A DNA stretch of 31,464 nucleotides. Origin: JALUZX01 sp964561605 (lineage in GTDB: Bacteria > Planctomycetota > UBA1135 > JALUZX01). The stretch covers positions 1 to 31,464 of the forward strand of contig CAZLQD010000021.1 of assembly GCA_964561605.1 (NCBI GenBank), written 5' to 3'. Below are positions 15,889-24,913 of the stretch, piece by piece (the stretch's first letter is position 1; every line of letters starts with the position of its first letter). The notes below the pieces were generated by a model that worked only from the letters and a program-made list of their open reading frames with translations, searched no databases and had not been told where the DNA came from. The position numbers and the translations under genes are program-made.

Positions 15889-18800
15889 CTAGGAGGGAGG
15901 AAGGAACTCGTAGACCCGGCCCTTCTTCTCGCCCCTCCTGCGGGCGAACCCCAGTTCCACCAGGCGGGCCAGGTCCCTCTGGCCGGTCTTGCGGGAGAGT
16001 CCTGTGATCTTCACGTACTCCCCCGTGGTAAGGGAACCTCGTTCCGCCAGGATCTGGTAGAGCTTCCGGAGCCTCTCGGGGAGGTCCGAGGGCAGGGTCC
16101 TTTCCGGCTTCTCCCTCGGGATGGAGACCACCCGGCCCTTATCGGCACCCCGAGGCTGGGTCTCCTGGGCCCGGCCCCTTCCTCCCTTCCCTCCTTCCCG
16201 ACTCTCCTTTCCCTCGGGCAGGAGGAGGTCTCCCGCCTCCACGACCTCCGAAGAGGCCAGGTACATGGCCCGGGTCACGACGTTCTGGAGCTCCCGGACG
16301 TTCCCGGGCCAGGAGTAGCGGTGGAGCCGGTCCATGGCCTCGGCGGAGAAACCTGCCACGTGCTTCCCGCTCTCCCGGCAGAACCGGCGCCGGAAGATCT
16401 CCACCAGGACGGGGATGTCCTCCTTCCGCTCCCGCAAAGGCGGGATGACCAGAGTCACCACCTTCAGGCGGTAATAGAGATCCTCCCGGAAGGTCCCCTC
16501 CCGGATGGCCTGTTCCAGGTCCCGGTTCGTGGCGGCCAGGATGCGGACGTCCACCTGGAGAGGCTCGCTCCCGCCCAGGCGTTCGAACTTCCTGTCCTGG
16601 AGGAAGCGCAGGAGCTTCACCTGGAGGGAGGGGCCCATCTCCCCCACCTCGTCCAGGAAGAGGGTCCCTCCGTCGGCCAATTCGAAACGGCCCCTCTTAC
16701 GGGAGACCGCCCCGGTGAAGGCCCCCTTCTCGTGGCCGAAGAGCTCCGACTCCAGGAGGGTCTCGGGGAAGGCCGAGCAGTTCACCTTGATCAAGGGCCC
16801 GTCGGCCCGGTCGCTCAGGTTGTGGATCAGGTCGGCGAAGACCTCCTTTCCCACCCCGGTCTCTCCCAAAAGGAGGACGCCCAACTGGGTGGAGGCGATC
16901 TTCTCCACCGTCCGGAGGAGAGCCTGCATCCTGTCGGACTTGACGGCCACCTCCATCCCCCGGACGGTCACCTCCGGAGCGGCCACCTTCTGGGCCGGCA
17001 AGGTGGCGTCCCCCCCGGCGGCGGCCCTCTTCCTGCTTCGAACCAGGAGGCGCTCCGCCTCGTCCTCGAGGAATTCCGCCGACTGGGCGTCCTCGGGACA
17101 GGAGACCACCCCAGTGGAGACCTTCAGATGCACGGCGTCGCCGATCCCGGCGTCGACGGGTTCCTCTTCGAGGGCACTCTTGAGCGTATGAGCCAGGCTC
17201 CGGGCGGCCTCCTTGTCCCGCTCTGGAAGGAGAATCTCGTAATCCGAACGTCCGAGCCACCCCAGGAGGTAGGAAGGCTCCATGTGGGCCTTGAGAACCC
17301 GGGCCACGGCCGAGACCACCCGAGCCGCCGCCACGGGTCCCCGCCTCTCGGCGAGTTTCTCCAGGTTGTCCAGGGAGAGGCGGACCAACGAGAGGGGCCG
17401 CCCAGAGCGGCGGGCCCGGTCCACCTCCTGGGCCAGGCGTTCCCGGAAGTAGGTCGCCACGTAGGCCCCGGTGAGGGGATCCTCGATGGCCAACCGGAAG
17501 AGGCGGGCGTTCTCCAGGGCCACAGCCGCCTGGCCTGCCAGGCCTTCCAGGAACTGCCGGTTCCCCCCCTCGCCGCCCCTGCCCAGGAGGATGGCCCCCA
17601 GGGCTCGATCCCCCATGACCAGCGGGAAGACCAGGTATCGCCCCTTTTCCACCAGGGGATCGGCTCCCGAGGTCTCCTCCAGAAGGGCCGGTTCCCGCAA
17701 TTCCAGGACCTTCTCCAGGAACCCCCGGCCCGTCCGGGCGATCCTCCAGGGCTTCTTCCCCCGGGTGTCCACCACCAGGGGCTCTTCCTCCCGGTCCAGG
17801 ACCACCACCAGAGCTCCCGCCGGACCGACCCTCCCTTCCAGGAAGGATGCGGCCGCAAGGCCCACCTCGGCCATGTCCAGCCTGGTGGTGAAGTCCCGCA
17901 GGGCCCGGTTCAGGCTTTCGGTGTCCCGAATTCTCTCCTGGAGTTCCTGGGCCATCTTGTTGAAGGCCCTGGACAGCTCGGCCACCTCGTCGTTGCCCCC
18001 TGCAGGAAGACGGACCTCCAACTCCCCCCGTGAGACCCGGGCCGTTCCCTCCCGCAGGCGCTCCAGGGGCCGGGAAACCCTGTCCGTGACGACCCAGCCC
18101 ACGAAGAAGACCAGGGCCAGGATGGCCGCCCCGACGGACCCGAAGAACCGGGCCACCTCCACGTCCCCGAGAAGGGCCAGGGACAGGACGGGCTCCCTCG
18201 CCGGTTCCAGCACCCCCAGGATGGCCCTGGGCATGCCTCCCCCGTCCTTGAGAACCTGGAAGACTCCGGCCTTTCCCCCTCCCAGGAAGACGCCGGGAAC
18301 GTTTCGCCCTTCCAGGAGGTCCTCGGCGATCCGCCGCTTCTCCTCCATCCGGGAGGGTTCGCGCTCCAGGACCAGCTCCTCGGGTCCCAGGGTCTCCTCC
18401 CCGGCTCCGCCCGCCCAGGCCAGGGGGTACCCCGCCATGTCGTAGAGAACGACCGAACTCCTCCCGGCCACACGGGAGAGGATCTTTCCGTCCAGGGGGA
18501 TCCCCAGGGCCAGGCTGATGGAGGCTCCGCCTTTCCCCCCACCCCCTTCCAGCGGAACCGTTCTGGCCGAAAGGAAAGGGACGCCCCAGCGCAACTGGAA
18601 GGTCACGCCGCTCAAGGGGGAGGCGCTCTCCCCCAGGCGCCTGGATTCCGGCCTGTCATATACCACCAAGGGGGAATCCAGGGGGCCCCGTCCCGGGAGG
18701 AAACCCACGTCCATCCTGAGGAAGGCCTCCTTCCCCCACTCTGCCGAGCGCAATTTCTGGAGCTCGCCCTGGAGGAAGGCGGCGAGCTCCGCCCGCTTCC

Positions 18801-21705
18801 CCGGATCCCAGGCCTTGCCCGGGGGATACTTCTCCCGGATGGACTTCAGGACGGCCTGGAAACGGACCTTCGCCTCCTCCGCCAGGCTCGCCTTCTGCTT
18901 GGCGAAGTGGTCCAGGACCGACCGGAGTTCTCCCCTGAGCCTGTCGGTCTCCCTCTCCTTGTGCCCCTCCTCCAGGACCTTCACCAGGAAGAGAGAGAAG
19001 AGCAGGAGGGGAAGGGCCGCCGCCAGTGTCAGGGATCCTACGAGCTTGGCCCTCAGGGTCCGGAGCCCCATGAGGCCCTGGAGGAAGGAGACGAAGAGGA
19101 AAGGCATGGCGAGGGCCGCCAGGAGGAGGCCCACCACGGTGAGGACCCGCTTGTAGGATTCCAGGCCCGGATCCTCGCCGATCACCGAGAGGACCGTGCC
19201 GCCCCAGCCCTTGCCTTTCAGGGGGACGAAGGCCTCGAAATCCATCCTGGCCGAAGTGAGCCTGCACTTGCCCACCATCACGGTCTGGGTCTCCAGGGCC
19301 TTCCGGCCCCGCCGGGGCATCCTGGCCCCCTCGACGTTCACGTCGGGAAGGGTGCATCCGGGCTGGAGGATCCCGTCCCTGTAGAGGGCGAAGTGGAAGC
19401 CCTCGACGAGGGCCGCCGCCTCCTCCTTGAGGCAGACCTTGTCCCCCTCCGGCGTGGTCCTCAAAGGGGAGTCGCCTCCCTCGGAGGGACGAAGGGCCTT
19501 CCTGAGCCCCAGGACCAGACCCCATACGTGGATCGGATAGGGCCCCACGTTCTTGAAGACCATCCTTTCCAGCCTGGTCCCCCTGGGGAGGGGGTGGGAG
19601 ATGATCACCGTGAGCCTCTGCTCCTGGGGTGAGTCCTCGGGATTCCACCGGAAGGCCACCTCCGCCGGGGTCTCCCCTTTCTCCAGGGCACCCAGGCGCT
19701 CGTTCTCCTCGGAGAGCTCGAAGAACACGTGGTTCTGGTGAAGGAGCTTCCATTCCACCGGGCGTCCCTTGGACTTCGCCGGGAGGAAACGCACCCGGGC
19801 CACCACGTCCTTGGAACTCACCTGGGGTGCAGGGCTCTTCACGGAGATCCCCGAAAGGAGAATCCAGGCCCGGTCCCAGCCGGGCGTATAAGGGGACCTG
19901 GGAAGGGTCCAGCTCTTCTCCTCTCCGGGAAGGAGAAGGGCCCCGGCGTCGGCCGGGTGGTTCAGGTAGAGGTCCGTAGGGACACCCGACAGGGTGGTCC
20001 GCCCGAGAGAGAGAGGGACCCCTCCCGCCACGTCGTCGGGGGAGACCCAGGTGACCCCTTCGAGGCGGAGGGCCGCCCCCTCCAGGACCTTGACCTCCAG
20101 TCCCCTCACGCCGGCCTCGGGGATCTCGATCTCCCCCGTTCCGGCCGACCTCCCGGGATCGCCTCTGCTCCCGAGGAGCTCCGTCTCCCTCACCTGGGGC
20201 CCCTCGGAGAGATCCAGGACCAGGCTCTCCGCCTCCCCGGCCCCCTTGGCGGCGAGGCCGGGCACGAGGCGGACCTCCACCTTCGGCCCCCGGGCATCGA
20301 GCCCCGGAAGGGCGGGTTCCTCGAAGGTGAAGGTCAGAAGGAGGCGTCCCTTCCGGTAGGTCTTGCGGAACTCCAGCTTCAAGGGCTCCCCCGGGCCCGC
20401 ACCCTCGAGAGCGGCCTTCACCTTTTGCAGAGGGATCCCGTAGGGTTTCACGAGCTGGGCGTCGGGGAAGCGGACCGGCGAGGGGCCCAGGTCCACGGGC
20501 TGGTAGCGGTAGTCCGGAACCCGCGCCACGGTCTTTCCCGAGAGCAGGTCCAGGAGGGGCTTGTCCCTCCGGGCGCCCTTGTAGGAGGCGAGGGTGCCCC
20601 CCGACATGGCCTCCACGAGCTTTCCGATCCTCTCGGCCCGCTCCTTCAACTGGTTGCGGACCCGCAACTCTCTCCACCTGGTCAACACCCTGGGGAGGAA
20701 GAGGCCGCCCAGGACGAGGGCGAGGCTCACCAGGAAAGCGGCCCTGCGCAACCTGACCCGTTCCCGGAAGAAATGGAGATGGAGCTGGTAGGCCCCGGCC
20801 AGGGCGCCCAGGAAGACCAGGGGGAAGAGGAGGATCTGGAGGAGCCCCAGGATCTTCTCCCAAAGCCCGGGACCGCTCTCGGACCTTCCCATGAGGACCA
20901 CCCCCGGGTCCAGGAGGAGGCGCCCCCATCCCCGGGTGTCGCGGAAGGGATCGGGGATCCCCGTCCAGACCATGTAGGTGTACTTCTTTTCCGGCGGGTC
21001 GTGGTCCCCCAGGGCCACGTTGAATCCCAGGACCCCCGTGCCGGGCTTCAGCCCCCGGAAATTGTGGAAGGGGAAGCGGGCCTCGAAGGCGTATCCGCCG
21101 GGAAGCATCTGGAAGGCCACTTCCACGCCGGTCCACCCCATGTCCACCAGGCGGACCACCTGCTTGCCCGGCGGCCCTTCCCTGCGGACCACCCCCCAGG
21201 GCCGGGAAGGGTGGGCCGGCAAGAGGAAGATCTGGTAGTCGTCCTTGTCCAAGGGGCAGGGCTTGCCCGACTGGGGGCCCAGGTCGTCCTGGAGATCGGT
21301 GTTCAGGAAGATCTCCAGGGCGTCCCCCATCCAGGTGGGGGCCCCCTGGGGCGGGGGCACGACCTTCTGGTCCACCACCCGGCCCGCCAGGTAGAGGTCC
21401 GTCTCGTCCCAGGCCAGGAAGATCTCACCCGACAGGTCCTCCCCCGGCCCCTTCCAGCGGTTCGCTGTCGGGTCCCCCTTTCGAAGGTCCAACTGGGACC
21501 TGTGGCGGAGCTGGATGGAGGGGTAGCCTGCCCACTCCCGGAGGAAACCGTCCACCTGGACGGGTGTGGTCCTCCTTCGAGCCTTGATGGAAGGAACTTT
21601 CCCGACCCTCTTCAGGGGTGCCTTGGTCTGCCCCCTGGTTCCGGGAGAAAGGAGGGCCGAGCCGAGGAGAACGAGGATGGCCGAAAGAAAGGTCTTATTG
21701 GCCAA
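15889..21705 (-). CDS. Membrane-bound sigma-54 activator fused to a CBM9-like sensor, HAMP, GAF, GGDEF-like and winged-helix domains
   Basis: One 1938-residue chain with, in order: signal peptide 1-26; CBM9-like domain about 38-266 (VDGFLREWAG, IFLAWDETDLYLAGRVVD, MGDALEIFLN); membrane helices near 283-305 and 322-339; a large outer region 345-850; two helices near 853-876 and 885-909; a second outer sensor region to 1180; a helix at 1182-1206; HAMP 1206-1262; GAF-like about 1270-1400; GGDEF-like 1408-1560 with GRSDY (1485-1489) in place of GGEEF; sigma-54 AAA+ about 1583-1825; winged helix 1873-1938. The AAA+ domain is intact: Walker A GETGVGKE 1614-1621, GAFTGA 1661-1666, Walker B TLFLDEVGEM 1681-1690, arginine-finger region FREDLYYRL 1739-1747, WPGNVREL 1799-1806. 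The C-terminus is a winged helix rather than the usual Fis-type helix. Start is TTG 21705 with GGGAGG 8 nt upstream. Inference: carbohydrate binding outside drives sigma-54 transcription from the membrane. Confidence 0.88.
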   Translation of the reverse strand: MANKTFLSAILVLLGSALLSPGTRGQTKAPLKRVGKVPSIKARRRTTPVQVDGFLREWAGYPSIQLRHRSQLDLRKGDPTANRWKGPGEDLSGEIFLAWDETDLYLAGRVVDQKVVPPPQGAPTWMGDALEIFLNTDLQDDLGPQSGKPCPLDKDDYQIFLLPAHPSRPWGVVRREGPPGKQVVRLVDMGWTGVEVAFQMLPGGYAFEARFPFHNFRGLKPGTGVLGFNVALGDHDPPEKKYTYMVWTGIPDPFRDTRGWGRLLLDPGVVLMGRSESGPGLWEKILGLLQILLFPLVFLGALAGAYQLHLHFFRERVRLRRAAFLVSLALVLGGLFLPRVLTRWRELRVRNQLKERAERIGKLVEAMSGGTLASYKGARRDKPLLDLLSGKTVARVPDYRYQPVDLGPSPVRFPDAQLVKPYGIPLQKVKAALEGAGPGEPLKLEFRKTYRKGRLLLTFTFEEPALPGLDARGPKVEVRLVPGLAAKGAGEAESLVLDLSEGPQVRETELLGSRGDPGRSAGTGEIEIPEAGVRGLEVKVLEGAALRLEGVTWVSPDDVAGGVPLSLGRTTLSGVPTDLYLNHPADAGALLLPGEEKSWTLPRSPYTPGWDRAWILLSGISVKSPAPQVSSKDVVARVRFLPAKSKGRPVEWKLLHQNHVFFELSEENERLGALEKGETPAEVAFRWNPEDSPQEQRLTVIISHPLPRGTRLERMVFKNVGPYPIHVWGLVLGLRKALRPSEGGDSPLRTTPEGDKVCLKEEAAALVEGFHFALYRDGILQPGCTLPDVNVEGARMPRRGRKALETQTVMVGKCRLTSARMDFEAFVPLKGKGWGGTVLSVIGEDPGLESYKRVLTVVGLLLAALAMPFLFVSFLQGLMGLRTLRAKLVGSLTLAAALPLLLFSLFLVKVLEEGHKERETDRLRGELRSVLDHFAKQKASLAEEAKVRFQAVLKSIREKYPPGKAWDPGKRAELAAFLQGELQKLRSAEWGKEAFLRMDVGFLPGRGPLDSPLVVYDRPESRRLGESASPLSGVTFQLRWGVPFLSARTVPLEGGGGKGGASISLALGIPLDGKILSRVAGRSSVVLYDMAGYPLAWAGGAGEETLGPEELVLEREPSRMEEKRRIAEDLLEGRNVPGVFLGGGKAGVFQVLKDGGGMPRAILGVLEPAREPVLSLALLGDVEVARFFGSVGAAILALVFFVGWVVTDRVSRPLERLREGTARVSRGELEVRLPAGGNDEVAELSRAFNKMAQELQERIRDTESLNRALRDFTTRLDMAEVGLAAASFLEGRVGPAGALVVVLDREEEPLVVDTRGKKPWRIARTGRGFLEKVLELREPALLEETSGADPLVEKGRYLVFPLVMGDRALGAILLGRGGEGGNRQFLEGLAGQAAVALENARLFRLAIEDPLTGAYVATYFRERLAQEVDRARRSGRPLSLVRLSLDNLEKLAERRGPVAAARVVSAVARVLKAHMEPSYLLGWLGRSDYEILLPERDKEAARSLAHTLKSALEEEPVDAGIGDAVHLKVSTGVVSCPEDAQSAEFLEDEAERLLVRSRKRAAAGGDATLPAQKVAAPEVTVRGMEVAVKSDRMQALLRTVEKIASTQLGVLLLGETGVGKEVFADLIHNLSDRADGPLIKVNCSAFPETLLESELFGHEKGAFTGAVSRKRGRFELADGGTLFLDEVGEMGPSLQVKLLRFLQDRKFERLGGSEPLQVDVRILAATNRDLEQAIREGTFREDLYYRLKVVTLVIPPLRERKEDIPVLVEIFRRRFCRESGKHVAGFSAEAMDRLHRYSWPGNVRELQNVVTRAMYLASSEVVEAGDLLLPEGKESREGGKGGRGRAQETQPRGADKGRVVSIPREKPERTLPSDLPERLRKLYQILAERGSLTTGEYVKITGLSRKTGQRDLARLVELGFARRRGEKKGRVYEFLPPS

Positions 21706-21851
21706 GGCCGGAACCTCCCGAGTTTCAAGGGCCTGGGGTTTCGGCGAACTTCCGGTTCAATCCCGCCGTGGCCGAAAGATACCTGGTTATGGCCAGGGAG
21801 GAAACCCTCCCGGTCCTGCCGGGAGAGGCAAGGGGAAGGGGAAGATGGAGA

Positions 21852-21895
21852 AAAGAGACCGCCCCGGGCCCCAGGCCCGCCGGGGCGGTCTCTTT
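21852..21895 (-). terminator. Strong intrinsic terminator after pnp
   Basis: A 14-bp perfect stem (21852-21865 with 21882-21895) with a GC-rich 16-nt loop reads into TTTTCTCC on the minus strand. It ends the rpsO-pnp unit, so the giant regulator is transcribed separately. Confidence 0.85.
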
Positions 21896-21915
21896 CGGGG
21901 AGATGGAAGATCGGT

Positions 21916-21954
21916 GAGGCCCTCCCCGGCGGGACCCGCCGGGGAGAAGGCCTC
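21916..21954 (-). terminator. Second, T-less hairpin directly after pnp
   Basis: A 12-bp near-perfect palindrome (21922-21933 with 21935-21946) is extended by GAGGCC/GGCCTC (21916-21921 with 21949-21954). No T-run follows on either strand. It sits between the pnp stop and the true terminator and may protect the message end. Confidence 0.5.
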
Positions 21955-21962
21955 CCCTTTCC

Positions 21963-24203
21963 TCAATGCTGGCGGGACCTGGGCCGGCGGCGGTGGTCCC
22001 GCTCCCGGTCACGGCCCTTGCCGTTACGCTCGTTCCGCTCGGGTCTCTCTCCTTGGGAGGTCTCCTCCTCCCGGGAAGGACCCTCGTCGCCTTCCTCCTC
22101 GTCCCCCCGCTCCACGGCCTTGATACTGAGCTTGATCTTGCCCTGCTCGTCCACGTCGATGACCTTGGCCTTGACCTTGTCGCCGATGTGGACCACGTCG
22201 GTGACCCGTTTCACGAAGTCGTTGGAGAGCTCCGAGACGTGACACAGGCCCTCCTGGCCCGGAAGGATCTCGATGAAGGCGCCGAACTCCTTCACGGAGA
22301 CCACCTTCCCTTCGTAGACGGCGCCGATCTCCACTTCGGCGGTCATGTCCTCCAGGATCTTCTTGCACCGGTCCACCGAGGCCGAGTCGGGCCCGGAGAC
22401 CGTGACGGTCCCGTCGTCCTCCACCTCGATGTTGGTACCCGTCTCCTCCTGGAGGCGGCGGATGTTCTTCCCGCCAGGGCCGATGATGAGGCCGATCTTG
22501 TCCGGGTTGACCTGGATCCTCTCCAGCTTGGGCGCATAGGGAGAGATCTGGTGCCTGGGGGCCCTCAGGGCCATGAGCATCTTGCGGAGGATGAAGATCC
22601 GCCCCTCCCTGGCCTGGTTGAGGGCTTTCCTCAGGATCTCCTGGGTGAGGCCCTTGCACTTGATGTCCATCTGGAGGGCGTTGATCCCCTTCTGGGTGCC
22701 CGCCACCTTGAAGTCCATGTCGCCGCTGTGATCCTCGGAGCCCAGGATGTCCGTGAGGATGGCGATCCGGTCCCCCTCCTTTACGAGGCCCATGGCGATC
22801 CCCGCAACGGGGTTCTTCAAGGGAACGCCCGCGTCCATGAGGGAGAGGCAACCGCCGCAGACCGTGGCCATGGAGGAGGAGCCGTTGCTCTCGAGGATGT
22901 CGGAGACCACCCGGACCGTATAGGGGAAGGAGTCCTCCGAGGGAAGGACGGGCTCCAGGGCCCTTTCGGCAAGGGCCCCGTGGCCGATCTCCCTGCGGGA
23001 GACGCCCCGGATGGGCTTCACTTCGCCCACGCAGAAGGGCGGGAAATTGTAGTGGAGGAGGAACCTCTTCCGGTATTCCGGGAAAAGCCCGTCGATGATC
23101 TGCTGGTCCCCAACCGTTCCAAGGGTGGTGGTGACCAGGGCCTGGGTCTCGCCCCTCGTGAAGAGGGCCGAGCCGTGCACCCTGGGCAGGAAGCCGATCT
23201 CGATGGAGATGGGACGGATCTCGTCCCACTTCCTTCCGTCGATCCGCTTCCCCGAAAGGATGATCTCCCTCTCGGCGTCACGGACGAGGTCCTCGAAGTA
23301 GGAGCCGATCCTTTTCTCCCGGAGCTTCTTCTCCGCCGGGTCGGCATCCTCGGGCAGGCCGAAGCGGGTCTTCGCCTCCTCCTTGATCGCCGAGACGGCG
23401 TCCTTGCGGGCGAGCTTGCCCTGGGTCAGGAGGGCGTCCTTGACCTTCTCCTTGAACTCCGACTCCATGGCGGACTGGAGTTCACGGTCCACCTCAACGG
23501 GAGGAACCTCCTTCTTGGGCTTCCCGGCCTTCTCACGGAGCTCCAGAACGGCTTCCGCCACGATCCGGCAGACCTCCTGGGCCTTCTGGAGGGCCTCCAG
23601 CATGGTTTCCTCCGAGACGGAATCGCTTCCCGCCTCGACCATGACGATGTTCTCCCTGGAGGCCGCAACGGTGAGGTTGAGCTTGTTCTCCGGGGACTTC
23701 AGCTCGGAGTAGGTCGGGTTGACAAGGAGCTTGCCGTCCCTCAGACCGATCCTGCATGAACCAAGGGGCCCGTCGAAGGGGATGGAGCTCACTTCCAGGG
23801 CCGCGAAGGCCGCCGTCATGGCCAGCCAATCCGGCTCGTTCTCCTGGTCCGTCGCCAGGACCTCCGACATGATCTGCACCTCTTCCTGGTAGCCCTCGGG
23901 AAAGAGAGGGCGGATCGAACGATCGATGAGGCGCATGGTGAGAATCTCGCCCGCCGTGGGGCGGCCTTCCCTCTTGAAGAAACCGCCGGGAATCTTCCCG
24001 GCGGCGTAGGTCCTCTCCCTGTAATCCACGGTGAGAGGGAAGAATCCCAGGTCTTCCCTTCCTTTGGCCGACTGGGCCGTGGCCAGAACCACCGTTTCCC
24101 CGTAGGTCGCCACAACGGCGCCGTCGGCCTGCTTGGCCATTCTGCCGGTTTCGAGGACGAGGGTCCTCCCGGCGATCTGTCTTTCGACTCTTACTGGTTC
24201 CAC
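21963..24203 (-). CDS. pnp: Polyribonucleotide nucleotidyltransferase (PNPase)
   Basis: Phosphorolytic 3'-to-5' exoribonuclease of RNA turnover, a trimer in the cytoplasm and a degradosome partner in many bacteria. The 746 residues cover the full layout. First RNase PH core from residue 1 (GRMAKQADGAVVATYGETVVLATA, then YRERTYAAGKIPGGFFKREGRP). Helical linker about 220-320. Second RNase PH core with the catalytic region GKRIDGRKWDEIRPI, FTRGETQALVTTTLG and GSEDHSGDMDFKVAGT (catalytic Asp residues). A KH domain contains IGLIIGPGGKNIRRLQEETG. The S1 domain is GAVYEGKVVSVKEFGAFIEI to KIKLSIKAV. A charged Arg/Glu tail of about 45 residues ends the protein. Start GTG 24203 follows AAGGAG with a rather long spacing. 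Lying after rpsO is the conserved bacterial order. Confidence 0.97.
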   Translation of the reverse strand: MEPVRVERQIAGRTLVLETGRMAKQADGAVVATYGETVVLATAQSAKGREDLGFFPLTVDYRERTYAAGKIPGGFFKREGRPTAGEILTMRLIDRSIRPLFPEGYQEEVQIMSEVLATDQENEPDWLAMTAAFAALEVSSIPFDGPLGSCRIGLRDGKLLVNPTYSELKSPENKLNLTVAASRENIVMVEAGSDSVSEETMLEALQKAQEVCRIVAEAVLELREKAGKPKKEVPPVEVDRELQSAMESEFKEKVKDALLTQGKLARKDAVSAIKEEAKTRFGLPEDADPAEKKLREKRIGSYFEDLVRDAEREIILSGKRIDGRKWDEIRPISIEIGFLPRVHGSALFTRGETQALVTTTLGTVGDQQIIDGLFPEYRKRFLLHYNFPPFCVGEVKPIRGVSRREIGHGALAERALEPVLPSEDSFPYTVRVVSDILESNGSSSMATVCGGCLSLMDAGVPLKNPVAGIAMGLVKEGDRIAILTDILGSEDHSGDMDFKVAGTQKGINALQMDIKCKGLTQEILRKALNQAREGRIFILRKMLMALRAPRHQISPYAPKLERIQVNPDKIGLIIGPGGKNIRRLQEETGTNIEVEDDGTVTVSGPDSASVDRCKKILEDMTAEVEIGAVYEGKVVSVKEFGAFIEILPGQEGLCHVSELSNDFVKRVTDVVHIGDKVKAKVIDVDEQGKIKLSIKAVERGDEEEGDEGPSREEETSQGERPERNERNGKGRDRERDHRRRPRSRQH

Positions 24204-24402
24204 TGTTTTCTTTTTCTCCTTGCCACAACACTTACCTACATGCGGGCGGCCGCATTTTCCGGCCCGGCCCGTCTTCTTCCCCGGGTGTCCCCGGCCCCAC
24301 TTGGGCCCCCAGGGACGTTTCCTCGGGTTTTCTCTGCAACGCGCCTTCCTCCCCCAGTCCGTGGAAGCAGGGGCCTTCCTTCCGGGCCATAGAGGGGGGC
24401 GC

Positions 24403-24450
24403 CGCCGGCCGGGGCCGGCGGGGCCCGAAAGCCTCGGTCCGGCCGGACCG
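24403..24450 (-). promoter_or_regulatory. Two adjacent palindromes in the rpsO-pnp spacer
   Basis: A perfect 16-nt palindrome (24435-24450) directly follows the rpsO stop. An 8-bp inverted repeat (24403-24410 with 24413-24420) comes next on the transcript. In other bacteria the rpsO-pnp spacer carries RNase III or RNase E sites that uncouple the two genes. These hairpins are plausible equivalents, by position only. Confidence 0.4.
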
Positions 24451-24453
24451 GGC

Positions 24454-24720
24454 TCAGCGCTTCAGGTCCAGGCGCTCCTTGATGCGCTTGTATCTTTCGT
24501 AATCCTTCCGCTCCAGGTAACGGAGCAGGGTGTTCCTCCTCCCCACCTTCATCAGCAGGCCCCGCCGGGATGCGAAATCCTTCTTGTGAACCTTCAAATG
24601 CTCCGTCAGGTGGCGGATGTCCCAGGTGAGGAGGGCGATCTGCACTTCCGGGGAACCGCTGTCCTTCTCGTGAATCCTGAACTGGCGGATGATCTCTGCC
24701 TTGACTTCCGGGTCCATCAT
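24454..24720 (-). CDS. rpsO: 30S ribosomal protein S15
   Basis: Primary 16S rRNA-binding protein of the small-subunit platform. With the start at ATG 24720 it has 88 residues, the normal length. Family marks are GSPEVQIALLTWDIRHLTEHLKVHKKDFASRRGLL (S15 helices 2-3, including the HKKD rRNA-contact segment), then VGRRNTLLRYLERKDYERY and IKERLDLKR at the end. Two ATG codons are adjacent (24720 and 24717). AGGAAAG lies about 9 nt before the first. The frame extends 14 codons upstream without S15 likeness. It precedes pnp by 250 bp. The roughly 155-nt leader could hold the S15 autoregulatory site known in several bacteria, though I cannot recognise a specific fold. Confidence 0.97.
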   Translation of the reverse strand: MMDPEVKAEIIRQFRIHEKDSGSPEVQIALLTWDIRHLTEHLKVHKKDFASRRGLLMKVGRRNTLLRYLERKDYERYKRIKERLDLKR

Positions 24721-24882
24721 GATGGTCTTTCCTACGCCCTGTGGTTTCGTCGGTCTTTCCACCCGGGCCCCCCCGGAAACAGGGATTCCAGAAAGGGCCG
24801 GGCCTCTCCCGGGGACCGCCCCCGGGATGGACCTGCTCCTCTCCGGGCGCCGGGCCCGGGGAAGGCAGGTCGATGGCGGGGG

Positions 24883-24911
24883 ATCTTAGGTCAGGAGGGA
24901 GGCCCTGTAAA
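24883..24911 (-). promoter_or_regulatory. sigma-70-type promoter of rpsO
   Basis: On the minus strand TTTACA (24911-24906, 5 of 6 to TTGACA) and TAAGAT (24888-24883, 4 of 6) are separated by exactly 17 bp. Transcription would begin near 24876, giving a leader of about 155 nt. The -35 begins 3 bp after the stop codon of the upstream lipoprotein gene. Confidence 0.6.
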
Positions 24912-24913
24912 GG

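Noticed and set aside
15889..21705. Two genes fused by error (membrane sensor plus separate sigma-54 activator)
   Set aside because: The frame is continuous for 1938 codons with even codon bias. No internal start with a ribosome site was evident near residues 1260-1580, and the HAMP-GAF-GGDEF linkers read naturally into the AAA+ domain. A read-level check would still be worthwhile.
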